Source of the DNA: an uncultured Porphyromonadaceae bacterium
GTDB lineage: Bacteria > Bacteroidota > Bacteroidia > Bacteroidales > Muribaculaceae
NCBI GenBank assembly: GCA_947177185.1
Contig: CAMWTJ010000013.1
Location: forward strand, 1 to 39,590
Direction: 5' to 3'
DNA length: 39,590 nt
Position numbers and translations under genes: made by a program. Below the pieces are notes generated by a model. It saw only the letters and a program-made list of their open reading frames with translations. It did no database searches and was not told the origin of the DNA. Shown here piece after piece: positions 1 to 8,381 of this stretch; position 1 is the first letter of the stretch, and each line of letters begins with the position of its first letter.

Positions 1-1
1 T

Positions 2-313
2 GTGCCGGGTATGCTGGAGCGTTTGCGAAAGATAAAAGAAGCCGTGTTACTGCTCTCCAATCCCAGTATCGAGTATTGGTTTCTGTTACATTATAAGGAC
101 ACCAACAAGGAGTTGTCATCCGCCGAATGTCTTGCAATGTTGAAAGGAATAGATGCAGATTATCAGAAAGGCATATTCTCCACGGCAATGAAAAAGGTCT
201 TGATAGACGCGATTGGAGATGCCGCCAAACGAGCAAAATCCAAAGAGGCATACACTAATCCGTCATCAACAATTCACCTGCTGACTAATGATATAACTGC
301 CGTAAATAGATAG
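2..313 (+). CDS. RloB-like protein, C-terminal part (gene cut by window edge)
   Basis: About 103 codons of the 3' end of a gene that starts upstream of the window; the GTG at base 2 is only the first in-frame start-like codon and is probably internal. The motif NPSIEYWFLLHY near residues 20-31 and the ending NPSSTIHLL (about 86-94) match the conserved C-terminal half of the RloB family. That family is found with the AAA ATPase RloA in restriction and abortive-infection loci and is thought to have a TOPRIM-like fold. Base composition is clearly AT-richer than the rest of the window, and codons such as AAA, ATA and TTG are used freely, which suggests horizontal acquisition. The partner ATPase gene, if present, lies to the left and cannot be seen. 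Family assignment rests on motif recognition only. Confidence 0.65.
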   Translation: MPGMLERLRKIKEAVLLLSNPSIEYWFLLHYKDTNKELSSAECLAMLKGIDADYQKGIFSTAMKKVLIDAIGDAAKRAKSKEAYTNPSSTIHLLTNDITAVNR

Positions 314-437
314 CCGTAAGAGGCAAAATCCATACTCTTACGGAATACTTGGATTTGGTATTATGAACCGTAAGCCGGAAAATCCCATATCTGTGAGTCC
401 GAAGGATTTTTATGACTTGCTATAGCGACGTGTGCGC

Positions 438-467
438 TTGCCGTTCCGGCGTAAATTCGTAACTTTG
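438..467 (+). promoter_or_regulatory. Bacteroidota-type promoter, probably the original nhaC promoter
   Basis: TTG at 438-440, a 19-base spacer, then TAACTTTG at 460-467, which fits the Bacteroidota consensus (-33 TTTG, -7 TAnnTTTG). A start site is expected near 473. If the inserted element at 487-718 and one TTA copy are removed in thought, the box lies 22 bases before the nhaC ATG, a normal leader length. Bases 314-437, between the RloB-like stop and this promoter, show no gene or clear signal. Confidence 0.55.
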
Positions 468-486
468 CAGGCTGAAAACCTGCTTA

Positions 487-718
487 GAGCCCGTTCCACA
501 ATTTTTGTTAAGGCGGGTGTCGCGTATTTCAAGATGGATTTAGTCTTGCAGACGAGGGCGCATAGCGAGCTATACGACTGAGTCAAAAGGAATAAGACAT
601 TTTATAAGGCGCGATACCAAGGTAACTTGACGATAGAATCGGCTCAAGTAGTTACAAATTTATAAACCCTAAAAATGCCTTCTGCCCCCGATTTGCCAAG
701 AATTGGGGAAACGGGCCC
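487..718. mobile_element. MITE-like element with terminal inverted repeats and TTA target duplication
   Basis: A 232-base non-coding, AT-richer stretch. The left end begins GAGCCCGTTCCACAATTTTTG (487-507), shown here without its last base in comparisons; the right end read on the minus strand begins GGGCCCGTTTCCCCAATTCT. These form imperfect terminal inverted repeats of about 21 bases with one indel. The element is flanked by TTA at 484-486 and TTA at 719-721, consistent with a 3-base target duplication. A TNA target together with GAGCC/GGGCC-like ends resembles what I recall of some IS5-family (IS1031-type) elements, but that parentage is a guess. It carries no open frame of note, so it would need a transposase in trans. 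It ends six bases before the nhaC ATG. On its minus strand it contains a TAAATTTG sequence that could fire leftward. Confidence 0.5.
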
Positions 719-724
719 TTAATC

Positions 725-2017
725 ATGCCCACTACCGACTCCGCCGCTCCCGGCGCGCGCCAAGGCCTGCTCGCCCTGTCGCCCATCCTACTGTTTGCCG
801 CACTCTACCTCGGTGTATCTCTCGCCGCGGCCGATTTCTACGCCATGCCCCTGTCGCTGGCCTTTGTGGCCGCATCGGTATGGGCCGTCGCCATAGGCCG
901 CAGCCACGGCACTTTGGCAGAGAGCATCGGACTTTTCTCCCGGGCTGCCGGCAGCGAAAACATCCTCGGCATGGTCTGGATTTTCATCCTTGCCGGCGCC
1001 TTTGCCTCGCTCGCGTCGGGCATCGGCGCCATCGAAGCCACCGTCAACCTCGCCCTGCGCTATCTGCCGTGCGAGTTCATGGTTCCGGGACTGTTCATCG
1101 CCGCCTGCTTCATATCACTCTCCATAGGCACATCCGTGGGCACCGTGGTGGCGCTCACACCTCTGGCCGTGGAGATAGCCTCCGAAAGCGGTGTCGACAC
1201 GGCCCTGCTCGTGGCCACGCTGCTCGGCGGCGCGTTCTTCGGCGACAATCTGTCGTTCATCTCCGACACCACCATCGCAGCCACCCGCTCGCAGGGCGTG
1301 CCCATGAACGCCAAGTTCAAGGCCAACCTGGCCATTGTGCTGCCTGCGGCTGTGGCCACACTCGCGCTCTACGTGTTTGTGGCGGGAGGCATCGACGACT
1401 TCACGCCCGCCACCGAGAGCAACTATCTGCTCGTAATACCTTACATGATAGTGATTGCCATGGCCATACTCGGCATCAACGTCAACATCGTGCTCGTGTC
1501 CGGCATTGCCGCCGCCCTCGTGCTCGGCGCGGTGTCAGGCACCTCACCGGGAGCCATGGCGCGCGCCATGGGCAACGGCATCGAAGGCATGGGAAGCCTG
1601 ATAGTGGTGACACTGCTGGCCGCAGGCATGCTCGGCCTCATCAAGGCCTACGGCGGCATCAGCTGGCTGCTCGCGGCCATGACACGCCACGTGCGCGGCA
1701 GTCGCGGAGCCAAGGCCACCATGCTTATGCTCGTCGGAGTGGTGAATTTCTGCACAGCCAATAACACCGTGGGCATAATCACCGTAGGCTCCATATCCCG
1801 CAGCATAGCCGACCGCTTCGGCATACCCGCGGCAAGGGCGGCAAGCATACTCGACACAGGCTCATGCATAGTGCAGAGCCTTATCCCCTACGGCGCGCAG
1901 ACACTGCTGGCCACAGGCCTCGCCGGAATCAGCCCCGCCGCGCCGTGGCCCTACCTCTACTATCCGTGGGCTCTGCTGCTGTGCGTGGGCGCCACAATTC
2001 TCCTGCGCCGCGACTGA
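725..2017 (+). CDS. nhaC: NhaC-family Na+/H+ antiporter
   Basis: A 430-residue, very hydrophobic protein with about 10-12 predicted membrane segments spread over its whole length, the usual size for the NhaC/ArsB-like ion transporter group. Typical family blocks are SIGTSVGTVVALTPLAVEIA (about residues 133-152), GGAFFGDNLSFISDTTIAATR (about 168-188) and CTANNTVGIITVG (about 343-355). These unwound, glycine- and aspartate-containing helices are thought to carry the cation path. The role is export of sodium, or another cation, in exchange for protons at the inner membrane. The ATG at 725 follows the mobile element by only six bases, so its ribosome-binding context comes from the element's right end. 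Family is sure; the exact substrate is not. Confidence 0.85.
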   Translation: MPTTDSAAPGARQGLLALSPILLFAALYLGVSLAAADFYAMPLSLAFVAASVWAVAIGRSHGTLAESIGLFSRAAGSENILGMVWIFILAGAFASLASGIGAIEATVNLALRYLPCEFMVPGLFIAACFISLSIGTSVGTVVALTPLAVEIASESGVDTALLVATLLGGAFFGDNLSFISDTTIAATRSQGVPMNAKFKANLAIVLPAAVATLALYVFVAGGIDDFTPATESNYLLVIPYMIVIAMAILGINVNIVLVSGIAAALVLGAVSGTSPGAMARAMGNGIEGMGSLIVVTLLAAGMLGLIKAYGGISWLLAAMTRHVRGSRGAKATMLMLVGVVNFCTANNTVGIITVGSISRSIADRFGIPAARAASILDTGSCIVQSLIPYGAQTLLATGLAGISPAAPWPYLYYPWALLLCVGATILLRRD

Positions 2018-2089
2018 CCGCAGCGGCGCCCGAACTGAAATGCGGTAATTTTTGTTTGTAAATTCCAACGCCGTTTCAATTTAATGTTG

Positions 2090-2097
2090 TAAATTTG
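2090..2097 (+). promoter_or_regulatory. Promoter -7 box for dedA-rpe-ftsK
   Basis: TAAATTTG at 2090-2097, followed by GCAC and then the dedA ATG at 2118, fits the TAnnTTTG box. I see no convincing -33 TTTG at the right distance. The dedA, rpe and ftsK genes behind it overlap or are separated by at most 35 bases, so this is the likely promoter for all three. Confidence 0.55.
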
Positions 2098-2117
2098 CAC
2101 AAACATCCCTATCAATT

Positions 2118-2798
2118 ATGACAGACCTTATGCTCCCGCTCGCACTGTTTGACGCCGCCGAGTTTTTCGGATGGTTTGTAGAGCACGCCAACTATCTGCT
2201 GGTGTTCGTATTCATGATGATTGAGAGTTCGTTCATTCCGTTTCCGTCGGAGGTGGTCGTACCCCCGGCTGCATACCTCGCGGCCCAGCCGGGCAACGAA
2301 ATGACAGCCGTAGGCGTGGTGCTTGCCGCTACTCTCGGAGCCGTGGCCGGTGCTCTTGTCAACTACTTTCTGGCGCTATGGATCGGGCGTCCGCTGGTCT
2401 ACCGTTTCGCCGATTCCCGTCTTGGCCACGCTTGTCTGCTCGACCGCAGCAAGGTGGACAATGCCGAACGTTATTTCGACGACCACGGCGCCGTGTCCAC
2501 CTTCGTGGGACGCCTCATACCCGCCGTGCGCCAGCTCATAAGCATCCCCGCCGGCCTTGCGCGCATGAACATAGGCATGTTTGTGCTCTTCACGGGCCTC
2601 GGCGCCGCTGTGTGGAACAGCGTGCTGGCCGGACTCGGCTACTGGCTCGGCCATAAGGTGCCGCTCGAGCGGCTGTTTGAAACCGTGGAGCGCTACAACA
2701 CCTACCTGTCGTGGGCCGGCCTCGGCATACTGCTGGTGTGCGTGGCCGTGATACTTTACAATGCTTTCAAAAAACATAACCACTCCAAAAAGAAATGA
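2118..2798 (+). CDS. DedA-family membrane protein
   Basis: A 226-residue integral membrane protein of the DedA/SNARE-associated (VTT) family. The signature GRLIPAVRQ followed by PAG and M begins at about residue 131; its arginine and proline are conserved in DedA proteins. An acidic and aromatic segment near residues 33-50 (ESSFIPFPSE) also matches the family. DedA proteins act in the cytoplasmic membrane in envelope homeostasis, and several members have been shown to flip or recycle undecaprenyl phosphate or phosphatidylethanolamine. Which lipid this one handles cannot be told from sequence. The C-terminus is a short lysine- and histidine-rich cytoplasmic tail. The stop codon overlaps the rpe start by four bases (ATGA), indicating translational coupling. 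Confidence 0.85.
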   Translation: MTDLMLPLALFDAAEFFGWFVEHANYLLVFVFMMIESSFIPFPSEVVVPPAAYLAAQPGNEMTAVGVVLAATLGAVAGALVNYFLALWIGRPLVYRFADSRLGHACLLDRSKVDNAERYFDDHGAVSTFVGRLIPAVRQLISIPAGLARMNIGMFVLFTGLGAAVWNSVLAGLGYWLGHKVPLERLFETVERYNTYLSWAGLGILLVCVAVILYNAFKKHNHSKKK

Positions 2799-3439
2799 TT
2801 GTAGCCCCCTCTCTTCTCGCCGCCGACTTCCTGCACCTCGACAGCGAGGTGCGCATGGTCAACGAGTCGCAGGCCGACTGGCTCCACCTCGACGTGATGG
2901 ACGGTGCGTTCGTGCCCAACATATCTTTCGGCTTCCCCGTGATTGAAGCCGTGGCCAAAGTGTCGCAGAAGCCGCTGGACGTGCATCTGATGACAGAGCG
3001 CCCCGAGCAGTGGACAGAGCGCCTCGCGGCTCTCGGAGCCACATTCATGAACGTGCATATCGAAGCCACCCGCCACCTGCACCGCACCGTACAGGCCATA
3101 CGCGACGCCGGCATGCGCCCGGCCGTGACTCTCTGTCCGGCCACCCCTGTGTCGCTGCTGGAGGACATAATCACCGACATCGACATGGTGCTGCTGATGA
3201 GCGTCAACCCCGGCTTCGGCGGACAGCGCTTCATACCAGAAACCCTGCGCAAGATTTCGCGTCTGCGCAGCCTTATCGAAGCCAGCGGCTCGAAGGCGCT
3301 TATAGAGGTGGACGGCGGAATCAACCACACTACGGCTGCACAGGCCGCCGACGCCGGAGCCGACGCCCTCGTGGCCGGCACAGCCGTGTTCAGGGCCGCC
3401 GACCCGCACGCGGAAATAGCATTTTACCACGGGCTCTGA
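2795..3439 (+). CDS. rpe: Ribulose-phosphate 3-epimerase
   Basis: A 214-residue TIM-barrel enzyme that interconverts ribulose 5-phosphate and xylulose 5-phosphate in the pentose phosphate pathway. It shows the classic blocks SLLAADFLHLD near the N-terminus, HLDVMDGAFVPNISFG (about residues 30-45) containing the metal-binding histidine and catalytic aspartate, HLMTERPE (about 65), MSVNPGFGGQRFI (about 135-147) and VDGGIN (about 169-174). Length is normal. The gene starts inside the dedA stop and is followed after 35 bases by ftsK, so it probably belongs to the same transcript. Confidence 0.95.
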   Translation: MIVAPSLLAADFLHLDSEVRMVNESQADWLHLDVMDGAFVPNISFGFPVIEAVAKVSQKPLDVHLMTERPEQWTERLAALGATFMNVHIEATRHLHRTVQAIRDAGMRPAVTLCPATPVSLLEDIITDIDMVLLMSVNPGFGGQRFIPETLRKISRLRSLIEASGSKALIEVDGGINHTTAAQAADAGADALVAGTAVFRAADPHAEIAFYHGL

Positions 3440-3474
3440 TTTTTGCAGGCCTACATTATCACCGTTTCTTTCCA

Positions 3475-6258
3475 ATGGACAACGACAATCTCGACATAAG
3501 CATGGGGGGCTACGACCCCGTCAACATACCCGGAAGCCGCCGGGTGGCCGACCGCCGGAGCGAAGCGCGCACCGCCGACACCGGCCGCCGGGCCTCGGGG
3601 CAGAAGGCTTCCGACAAGCGTCGCAGTCAGACAGCACCCCGACGCGAGCCGACACCCGCACGCCGCAAAAGCGGCAAGCCGGCGCTGCTGCGTTTCTTTG
3701 CCGACAAGCGCACACGCGCCGCACTGGGAGTGGTGCTCGTGGTGACATCGCTGCTGATGCTTGCCGCCACAGTGTCGCACCTGCGCAACGGAGCCGCCGA
3801 CCAGAGCGCCATCGAATCCATGAGCGTGGGACAGATGGCCGCCGGCGGCGTGGCCGTAGGCAACGCCGCCGGCCCTGCCGGAGCCACACTCAGCCAATGG
3901 CTGTTTGCCGACGGCCTGGGCGTAGGTTCCTTCGTGCTCGTGGTGTGGATAGCCATGCTCGGACTCTCGCTGCTGCGCATCATTAAGGTGCATTTTTGGT
4001 CGCTCACGGCCAAATGCCTGTTCTCGGCCATATCGCTAAGCATCGTGACCGGGCTCATCACGTACGGCGCCGACAGCTACGTGCACTGGGGAGGCGCCCA
4101 CGGGCGCCAGGCCAACGAGTGGCTGATGGGCGTGGGCCACGTATTGCTGGCCATAGCCGTGTCGGTAGCGCTCACGGGCATACTCATCTGCATCTACCTC
4201 AACGAACTCGCCACGGCGTGGAACACCGTGAGCAACACCGTGGGCCGCCGGCGCGAGGCATGGCGCGCAGCGCGCAGCGAAGAACGCACGCGCAAGGCCA
4301 CACGCCTCGCCGACCCCGACGACGACGAAGCCGCATCCGCCCCGGCCGCGCGACGCGACGCCGCCGCGCGCGACATAACGCATTCCCCCGAGGCAGCGGC
4401 CGAAGCGGCCACAGACGACTCTTACGACGCACTCCGCGACATGCCGCCCGCACGCTCCATGACCGACAACGGCTTCGATATCGACGCCGACGACGACCCC
4501 GCCGACAGCGAATACGCTCCGCGCCGACGCCCTGCCGACGAAGCCGCCCCCGAGCCTGAGCCCGACAGCCACACACCGACATACGCCGCGGACGCTGACG
4601 TGCCTGCGGAGTCCGAAATCCCTGAAACAGAATTCGTGGTGCACACCGCCGAAGCCGACAGCGAATCCTTCGCCATTGACGAGGACGAGGCCGGACACGA
4701 CGGCGAGGACACACCGCGCCACAGCGACGCTGTGCAGGCCGTGCTCGACTCCGAGCCCTACGACCCGCGCGCGGAGCTCTCGCACTACCGCTTTCCCGAC
4801 GTGGAGCTGCTGATTTCGCGCGACAGCGCGCCGGTGGTCGACATGGAGGAGCAGCGGGCCAACAAGGAACTCATCGTAAAGACCCTCTCCGACTACCGTA
4901 TTCCCATCGAACGCATCGAAGCCACCGTGGGGCCCACTGTCACACTGTACGAGGTGCGTCCGGCTGAAGGCGTGCGCATCGCGCAGATAAAACGCCTGGA
5001 GGACGACATCGCCCTCAGCCTCTCGGCGCTCGGCATACGCATCATAGCTCCTATCCCGGGCAAGGACGTGGTGGGCCTGGAGGTGCCGAACCGCGACAAG
5101 CAGATAGTGTCGATACGCAACGTGCTCGGCTCGCGCAAGTTCCGCGAGTGCGACATGAAGCTCCCTATGGCCATGGGCGCCACCATCAGCAACGACATAT
5201 TCATAGCCGACCTCGCCAAGATACCGCACCTGCTCGTGGCCGGAGCCACCGGCCAGGGCAAATCGGTGGGCCTCAACTGCATACTCGCCTCTCTGCTCTA
5301 CAAGAAGCACCCCAGCGAGCTCAAACTCGTGCTCATCGACCCCAAGATGGTGGAATTCAGCCTCTACAGCAAGCTCGAACGCCACTATCTGGCCAAGCTG
5401 CCCGACGAGGAAGAAGCCATCGTGACCGACCCGCAGAAAGCCGCGGCCACACTGCACTCGCTGTGCATCGAGATGGACAACCGCTACCAGCTACTGCGCC
5501 TCGCGCAAGTGAGAAACCTCGAGGAATACAACGAAAAGTTCCAGGCACGTCGCCTCAATCCCGAACTGGGGCACCGCTACATGCCCTACATAGTTATGGT
5601 GGTCGACGAGTTCGCCGACCTCATCATGCAGGCCGGCAAAGAGGTGTCGCTGAGCATAGCGCGCATAGCGCAGAAAGCGCGCGCCGTGGGCATGCACATG
5701 ATCATTGCCACGCAGCGCCCGTCGACCGACGTGATAAGCGGCATGATTAAAAACAACTTCCCGGGACGCATAGCCTTCAAAGTGTCGCAGATGGTCGACA
5801 GCCGCACCATCCTCGACAGCCCGGGCGCCAACCGCCTGATAGGCCGCGGCGACATGCTTTTCAGCCACAACAGCGAAATGACGCGCGTGCAGTGTGCCCT
5901 CATCGAAACGAGCGAGGTGGAAGCCATCGTCGACCACATCAACGACCAGATAGGCTACACGCAGCCATATCTGCTGCCCGAGATACCCGCAGAAGCCGGC
6001 GGAGCGGGCGACGCGGGCGGCATGGTGGACCTGAGCAAGCGCGACGCCATGTTCGACCAGTGTGCGCGATTCATCGTCACCCAGAGCACCGCGTCCACAT
6101 CCATGCTCCAGCGCCGTTTCGGCATAGGCTACAACAAAGCCGGCAAGATCATGGACCAGATGGAGGCCGCCGGCATAGTAGGCCCGGCCTGCGGAGCAAA
6201 GCCACGCTCCATACTCGTCGACAGCATATCGCTCGAATCCATCCTCGCCGAAGGCTGA
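3475..6258 (+). CDS. ftsK: FtsK/SpoIIIE-type DNA translocase
   Basis: A 927-residue protein starting at ATG 3475, the first start after the rpe stop; the open frame continues upstream only because of base composition. It has a basic N-terminal tail, four membrane segments at about residues 82-103, 149-170, 182-203 and 220-242, then a roughly 200-residue linker rich in Ala, Asp, Glu and Pro. The motor follows, with Walker A GATGQGKSVG at residue 590 and Walker B MVVDEFADL (aspartate about 711). A C-terminal gamma winged helix (about 855-927, ending near GAKPRSILV) should read KOPS-type polar sequences. It pumps chromosomal DNA through the septum and activates XerCD recombination at dif during division. 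A GC-rich hairpin lies just downstream. Confidence 0.95.
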   Translation: MDNDNLDISMGGYDPVNIPGSRRVADRRSEARTADTGRRASGQKASDKRRSQTAPRREPTPARRKSGKPALLRFFADKRTRAALGVVLVVTSLLMLAATVSHLRNGAADQSAIESMSVGQMAAGGVAVGNAAGPAGATLSQWLFADGLGVGSFVLVVWIAMLGLSLLRIIKVHFWSLTAKCLFSAISLSIVTGLITYGADSYVHWGGAHGRQANEWLMGVGHVLLAIAVSVALTGILICIYLNELATAWNTVSNTVGRRREAWRAARSEERTRKATRLADPDDDEAASAPAARRDAAARDITHSPEAAAEAATDDSYDALRDMPPARSMTDNGFDIDADDDPADSEYAPRRRPADEAAPEPEPDSHTPTYAADADVPAESEIPETEFVVHTAEADSESFAIDEDEAGHDGEDTPRHSDAVQAVLDSEPYDPRAELSHYRFPDVELLISRDSAPVVDMEEQRANKELIVKTLSDYRIPIERIEATVGPTVTLYEVRPAEGVRIAQIKRLEDDIALSLSALGIRIIAPIPGKDVVGLEVPNRDKQIVSIRNVLGSRKFRECDMKLPMAMGATISNDIFIADLAKIPHLLVAGATGQGKSVGLNCILASLLYKKHPSELKLVLIDPKMVEFSLYSKLERHYLAKLPDEEEAIVTDPQKAAATLHSLCIEMDNRYQLLRLAQVRNLEEYNEKFQARRLNPELGHRYMPYIVMVVDEFADLIMQAGKEVSLSIARIAQKARAVGMHMIIATQRPSTDVISGMIKNNFPGRIAFKVSQMVDSRTILDSPGANRLIGRGDMLFSHNSEMTRVQCALIETSEVEAIVDHINDQIGYTQPYLLPEIPAEAGGAGDAGGMVDLSKRDAMFDQCARFIVTQSTASTSMLQRRFGIGYNKAGKIMDQMEAAGIVGPACGAKPRSILVDSISLESILAEG

Positions 6259-6279
6259 TGCAAGCCTCCCCCACCGCAT

Positions 6280-6334
6280 GCCGGGCCTCGGACACCACGC
6301 TCCGGGGCCCGGCGCGCATGCTGTGACATTTTTT
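6280..6334 (+). terminator. Likely terminator after ftsK
   Basis: A 13-base arm at 6280-6292 (GCCGGGCCTCGGA) pairs with 6301-6313 (TCCGGGGCCCGGC), with one G-U pair and an 8-base loop. A run of T follows at 6329-6334. The T run is about 15 bases from the stem, longer than ideal; pairing of GCATGC at 6276-6281 with 6316-6321 could extend the hairpin. Confidence 0.45.
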
Positions 6335-6367
6335 CAGAATCCACGCTTATTTAACAATTATTGTAAA

Positions 6368-6395
6368 TTGCCAGCCAATCTTTTCCGTATATTTG
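6368..6395 (+). promoter_or_regulatory. Promoter for the LOTUS-DUF3825 gene
   Basis: TATATTTG at 6388-6395 is a full match to TAnnTTTG. TTG at 6368-6370 lies 17 bases upstream, slightly short; another TTG at 6361-6363 gives 24. The expected start site near 6401 leaves a leader of about 38 bases before the ATG at 6439. Confidence 0.6.
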
Positions 6396-6438
6396 CAGCA
6401 AAATTATGCACTAAAATACTTTTGCTTTTATTATTTAA

Positions 6439-8322
6439 ATGAAAAGCCTGGTCGAAACCCTAAAAGACTGCTACTCCGCAGCTCCGGCCCTCAAAGCCAA
6501 TTTCAAAGAATTCAGCGGCATACACGAAGCCGTCAACGCGCGCCTCGAAGCCGAAGGACAAGCCCCGGTGTCGGCGGAAGAACTCCGCGACGCTTTCCGG
6601 CAGATAAATCCACAGACGCGCTTCGAGCCACAGTTCACGCTCAACGACCGCACGTTTGAAGCCGTGCGCACCATCTTCGCCGTAGAACTGCCGCCGCTCA
6701 GCGCCGAGCAGATAGCCGCCGCACGCCAAGAAGTGGAACGCATACTCGACGACAAACTCGCACCCACCGACGACAGCTACTATGCGCTGGCCACCATAGG
6801 CGAGGCCCTGCGCACCGACGGCTTCGACTCCCGCGAGTGGGGCGGACGCGGCGTCAAGCAACTCCTTCTCGAGGTGTTTCCTGAAGACGCCGCCGGCGCA
6901 GTGTACGACACCGCCCACTCGGCCCACCATTTCATATACCTGCCCTCTCTGCACCCGCACGGTGTGCCCGCCACCCCGCGTGAGGAGCGTGAACGCATGC
7001 CCATAGCCGTGCCGGCCAACCTCGACATCGTGGACCTGCGCCGACGCTTCGAATTCATACTCACCACATCGGTGCCCGCCCCCGACGGCTGGTACGAGCT
7101 CGTTAAAATCACCCCCGCGCTGAAAGCGCGCATGTTTGACTACCGCAGCTATGGCTTCCAGCGCCTGACCGACCTCCTGCGCGCCATCTACGGCGACTGC
7201 CTGGAAATCGAAGACCGCGGCGACGAAGACCATCCCAACAAAAAATTCCTGCATCTGCCCGACGACGACAAACTGCACCTGCTGCCCACCGAGCTGCCCG
7301 GCGCCGACGAGCGCGTGCGCGAATACGCGCGCCGCATCGAAGAGCGCCCGGCCCGGTCCATGTCCGACGGACGCATGAAGACCGCCCTCGAAAAGCTGCT
7401 GGATTTCGCCTTCTTCCCCGCTCCCGGCGGCCGCAACGGCCTCGACATGGCCATAGGCCACCTCGCCGCCATCGCCCGCCCCGAGCGCTGGTACTACGGA
7501 CGCAAGGACCCCGGCACGCATCCGCTGCTCAAAAATTTCCTCACGCTCACGTTCGAGCGCCTGCAGTATGAAGACTCCGTGGGCAAAGACGACCCGCGCT
7601 ACGAGTCCAAGATACTGGTCGAAGGCCGCTTCGCCACCTTCAACACCGGCCTGTGCGACCCCTACAACGAACCCATCTACGCCCTGTTCAAGCAAAACGA
7701 ACGCCTGAGCGACGCCCGTCCCTGGACGTTTATGGCCTTCGTGGGCAGCCGCGCCATGGGCCAGTTCGACATGACCGGCAAGTTCGGCGCACGTCTGCCG
7801 CAGGCCGCGCACTACTACAACAGCACCGCCGAACTCACCTTCGACGTTCGCCGCGACATCACCGTGCCCAACCTCGACCACTACATAGACCACTGCAACC
7901 GCCTGCCTTTCGACTTCCTGCGCTATTTCGGACCGCAGAATTTCGACTACGAGCGTCCGCGCACACGCGAGTTCTACGAAGAGCTGGCCGAGGCCATCAA
8001 GAGCGACCCGCTCGTGCTGTCGCGCATGCGCACGCAGATTGAAGGCGCCATCGACGACGCCAAAGGCCTTCTGCGCTGGAACTACCGCCGGGCCATACCC
8101 ATCTACTACCCCAAGGCCAAGGCCATATCGCTGCTGCTGCCCCTCATGCTGGGCAACGCGTCGAAGCCCAACGTGGCCCTGGTGATGAGCCTCACCCCGA
8201 GCGGCGACTATGTGGCCACCACCATCTACACCCTCGGCATGGCCTATGCAGGCGCGCGCCTGCTCTGCGGCCCCGAGAACGAGTGGCTGAAAATAGGCGA
8301 TGTGTTCGGCCCCATCATGTGA
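6439..8322 (+). CDS. LOTUS/OST-HTH and DUF3825 domain protein, putative RNA-associated
   Basis: A 627-residue soluble protein with no signal peptide or membrane segments. Residues about 199-255 fit the OST-HTH/LOTUS pattern: an alpha-helical start, then GWYELVKITPALKAR and YGFQRLTDLLRAI. A second, weaker copy is seen at about 97-152 (YYALATIGEAL, then GVKQLLLEVFPED). From about residue 310 to the end the sequence resembles DUF3825, including HPLLKNFLTLTFERLQ, FNTGLCDPYNEPIYALF and the hydrophobic end block. LOTUS domains are small winged helices known or predicted to bind RNA, including G-rich or G-quadruplex RNA. DUF3825 has no established function. The gene stands alone between a terminator and uvrC with its own promoter. 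A role in RNA metabolism is inference from the LOTUS domains only. Confidence 0.7.
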   Translation: MKSLVETLKDCYSAAPALKANFKEFSGIHEAVNARLEAEGQAPVSAEELRDAFRQINPQTRFEPQFTLNDRTFEAVRTIFAVELPPLSAEQIAAARQEVERILDDKLAPTDDSYYALATIGEALRTDGFDSREWGGRGVKQLLLEVFPEDAAGAVYDTAHSAHHFIYLPSLHPHGVPATPREERERMPIAVPANLDIVDLRRRFEFILTTSVPAPDGWYELVKITPALKARMFDYRSYGFQRLTDLLRAIYGDCLEIEDRGDEDHPNKKFLHLPDDDKLHLLPTELPGADERVREYARRIEERPARSMSDGRMKTALEKLLDFAFFPAPGGRNGLDMAIGHLAAIARPERWYYGRKDPGTHPLLKNFLTLTFERLQYEDSVGKDDPRYESKILVEGRFATFNTGLCDPYNEPIYALFKQNERLSDARPWTFMAFVGSRAMGQFDMTGKFGARLPQAAHYYNSTAELTFDVRRDITVPNLDHYIDHCNRLPFDFLRYFGPQNFDYERPRTREFYEELAEAIKSDPLVLSRMRTQIEGAIDDAKGLLRWNYRRAIPIYYPKAKAISLLLPLMLGNASKPNVALVMSLTPSGDYVATTIYTLGMAYAGARLLCGPENEWLKIGDVFGPIM

Positions 8323-8381
8323 CGGCCCCGCGCTGCACATCCGCTTTTACACCAACCCCATAAGAAGCTGTAACATTGCCA

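Noticed and set aside
4036-5457. Long minus-strand open frame of 473 codons opposite ftsK
   Set aside because: It is the complement of a verified FtsK frame; its His/Val/Ala/Gly-rich translation shows no domain and is a product of GC-rich codon positions.
6460-8340. Minus-strand open frame of 626 codons opposite the LOTUS-DUF3825 gene
   Set aside because: Mirror of a gene with recognisable domains and a proper promoter; the translation is low-complexity and lacks motifs.
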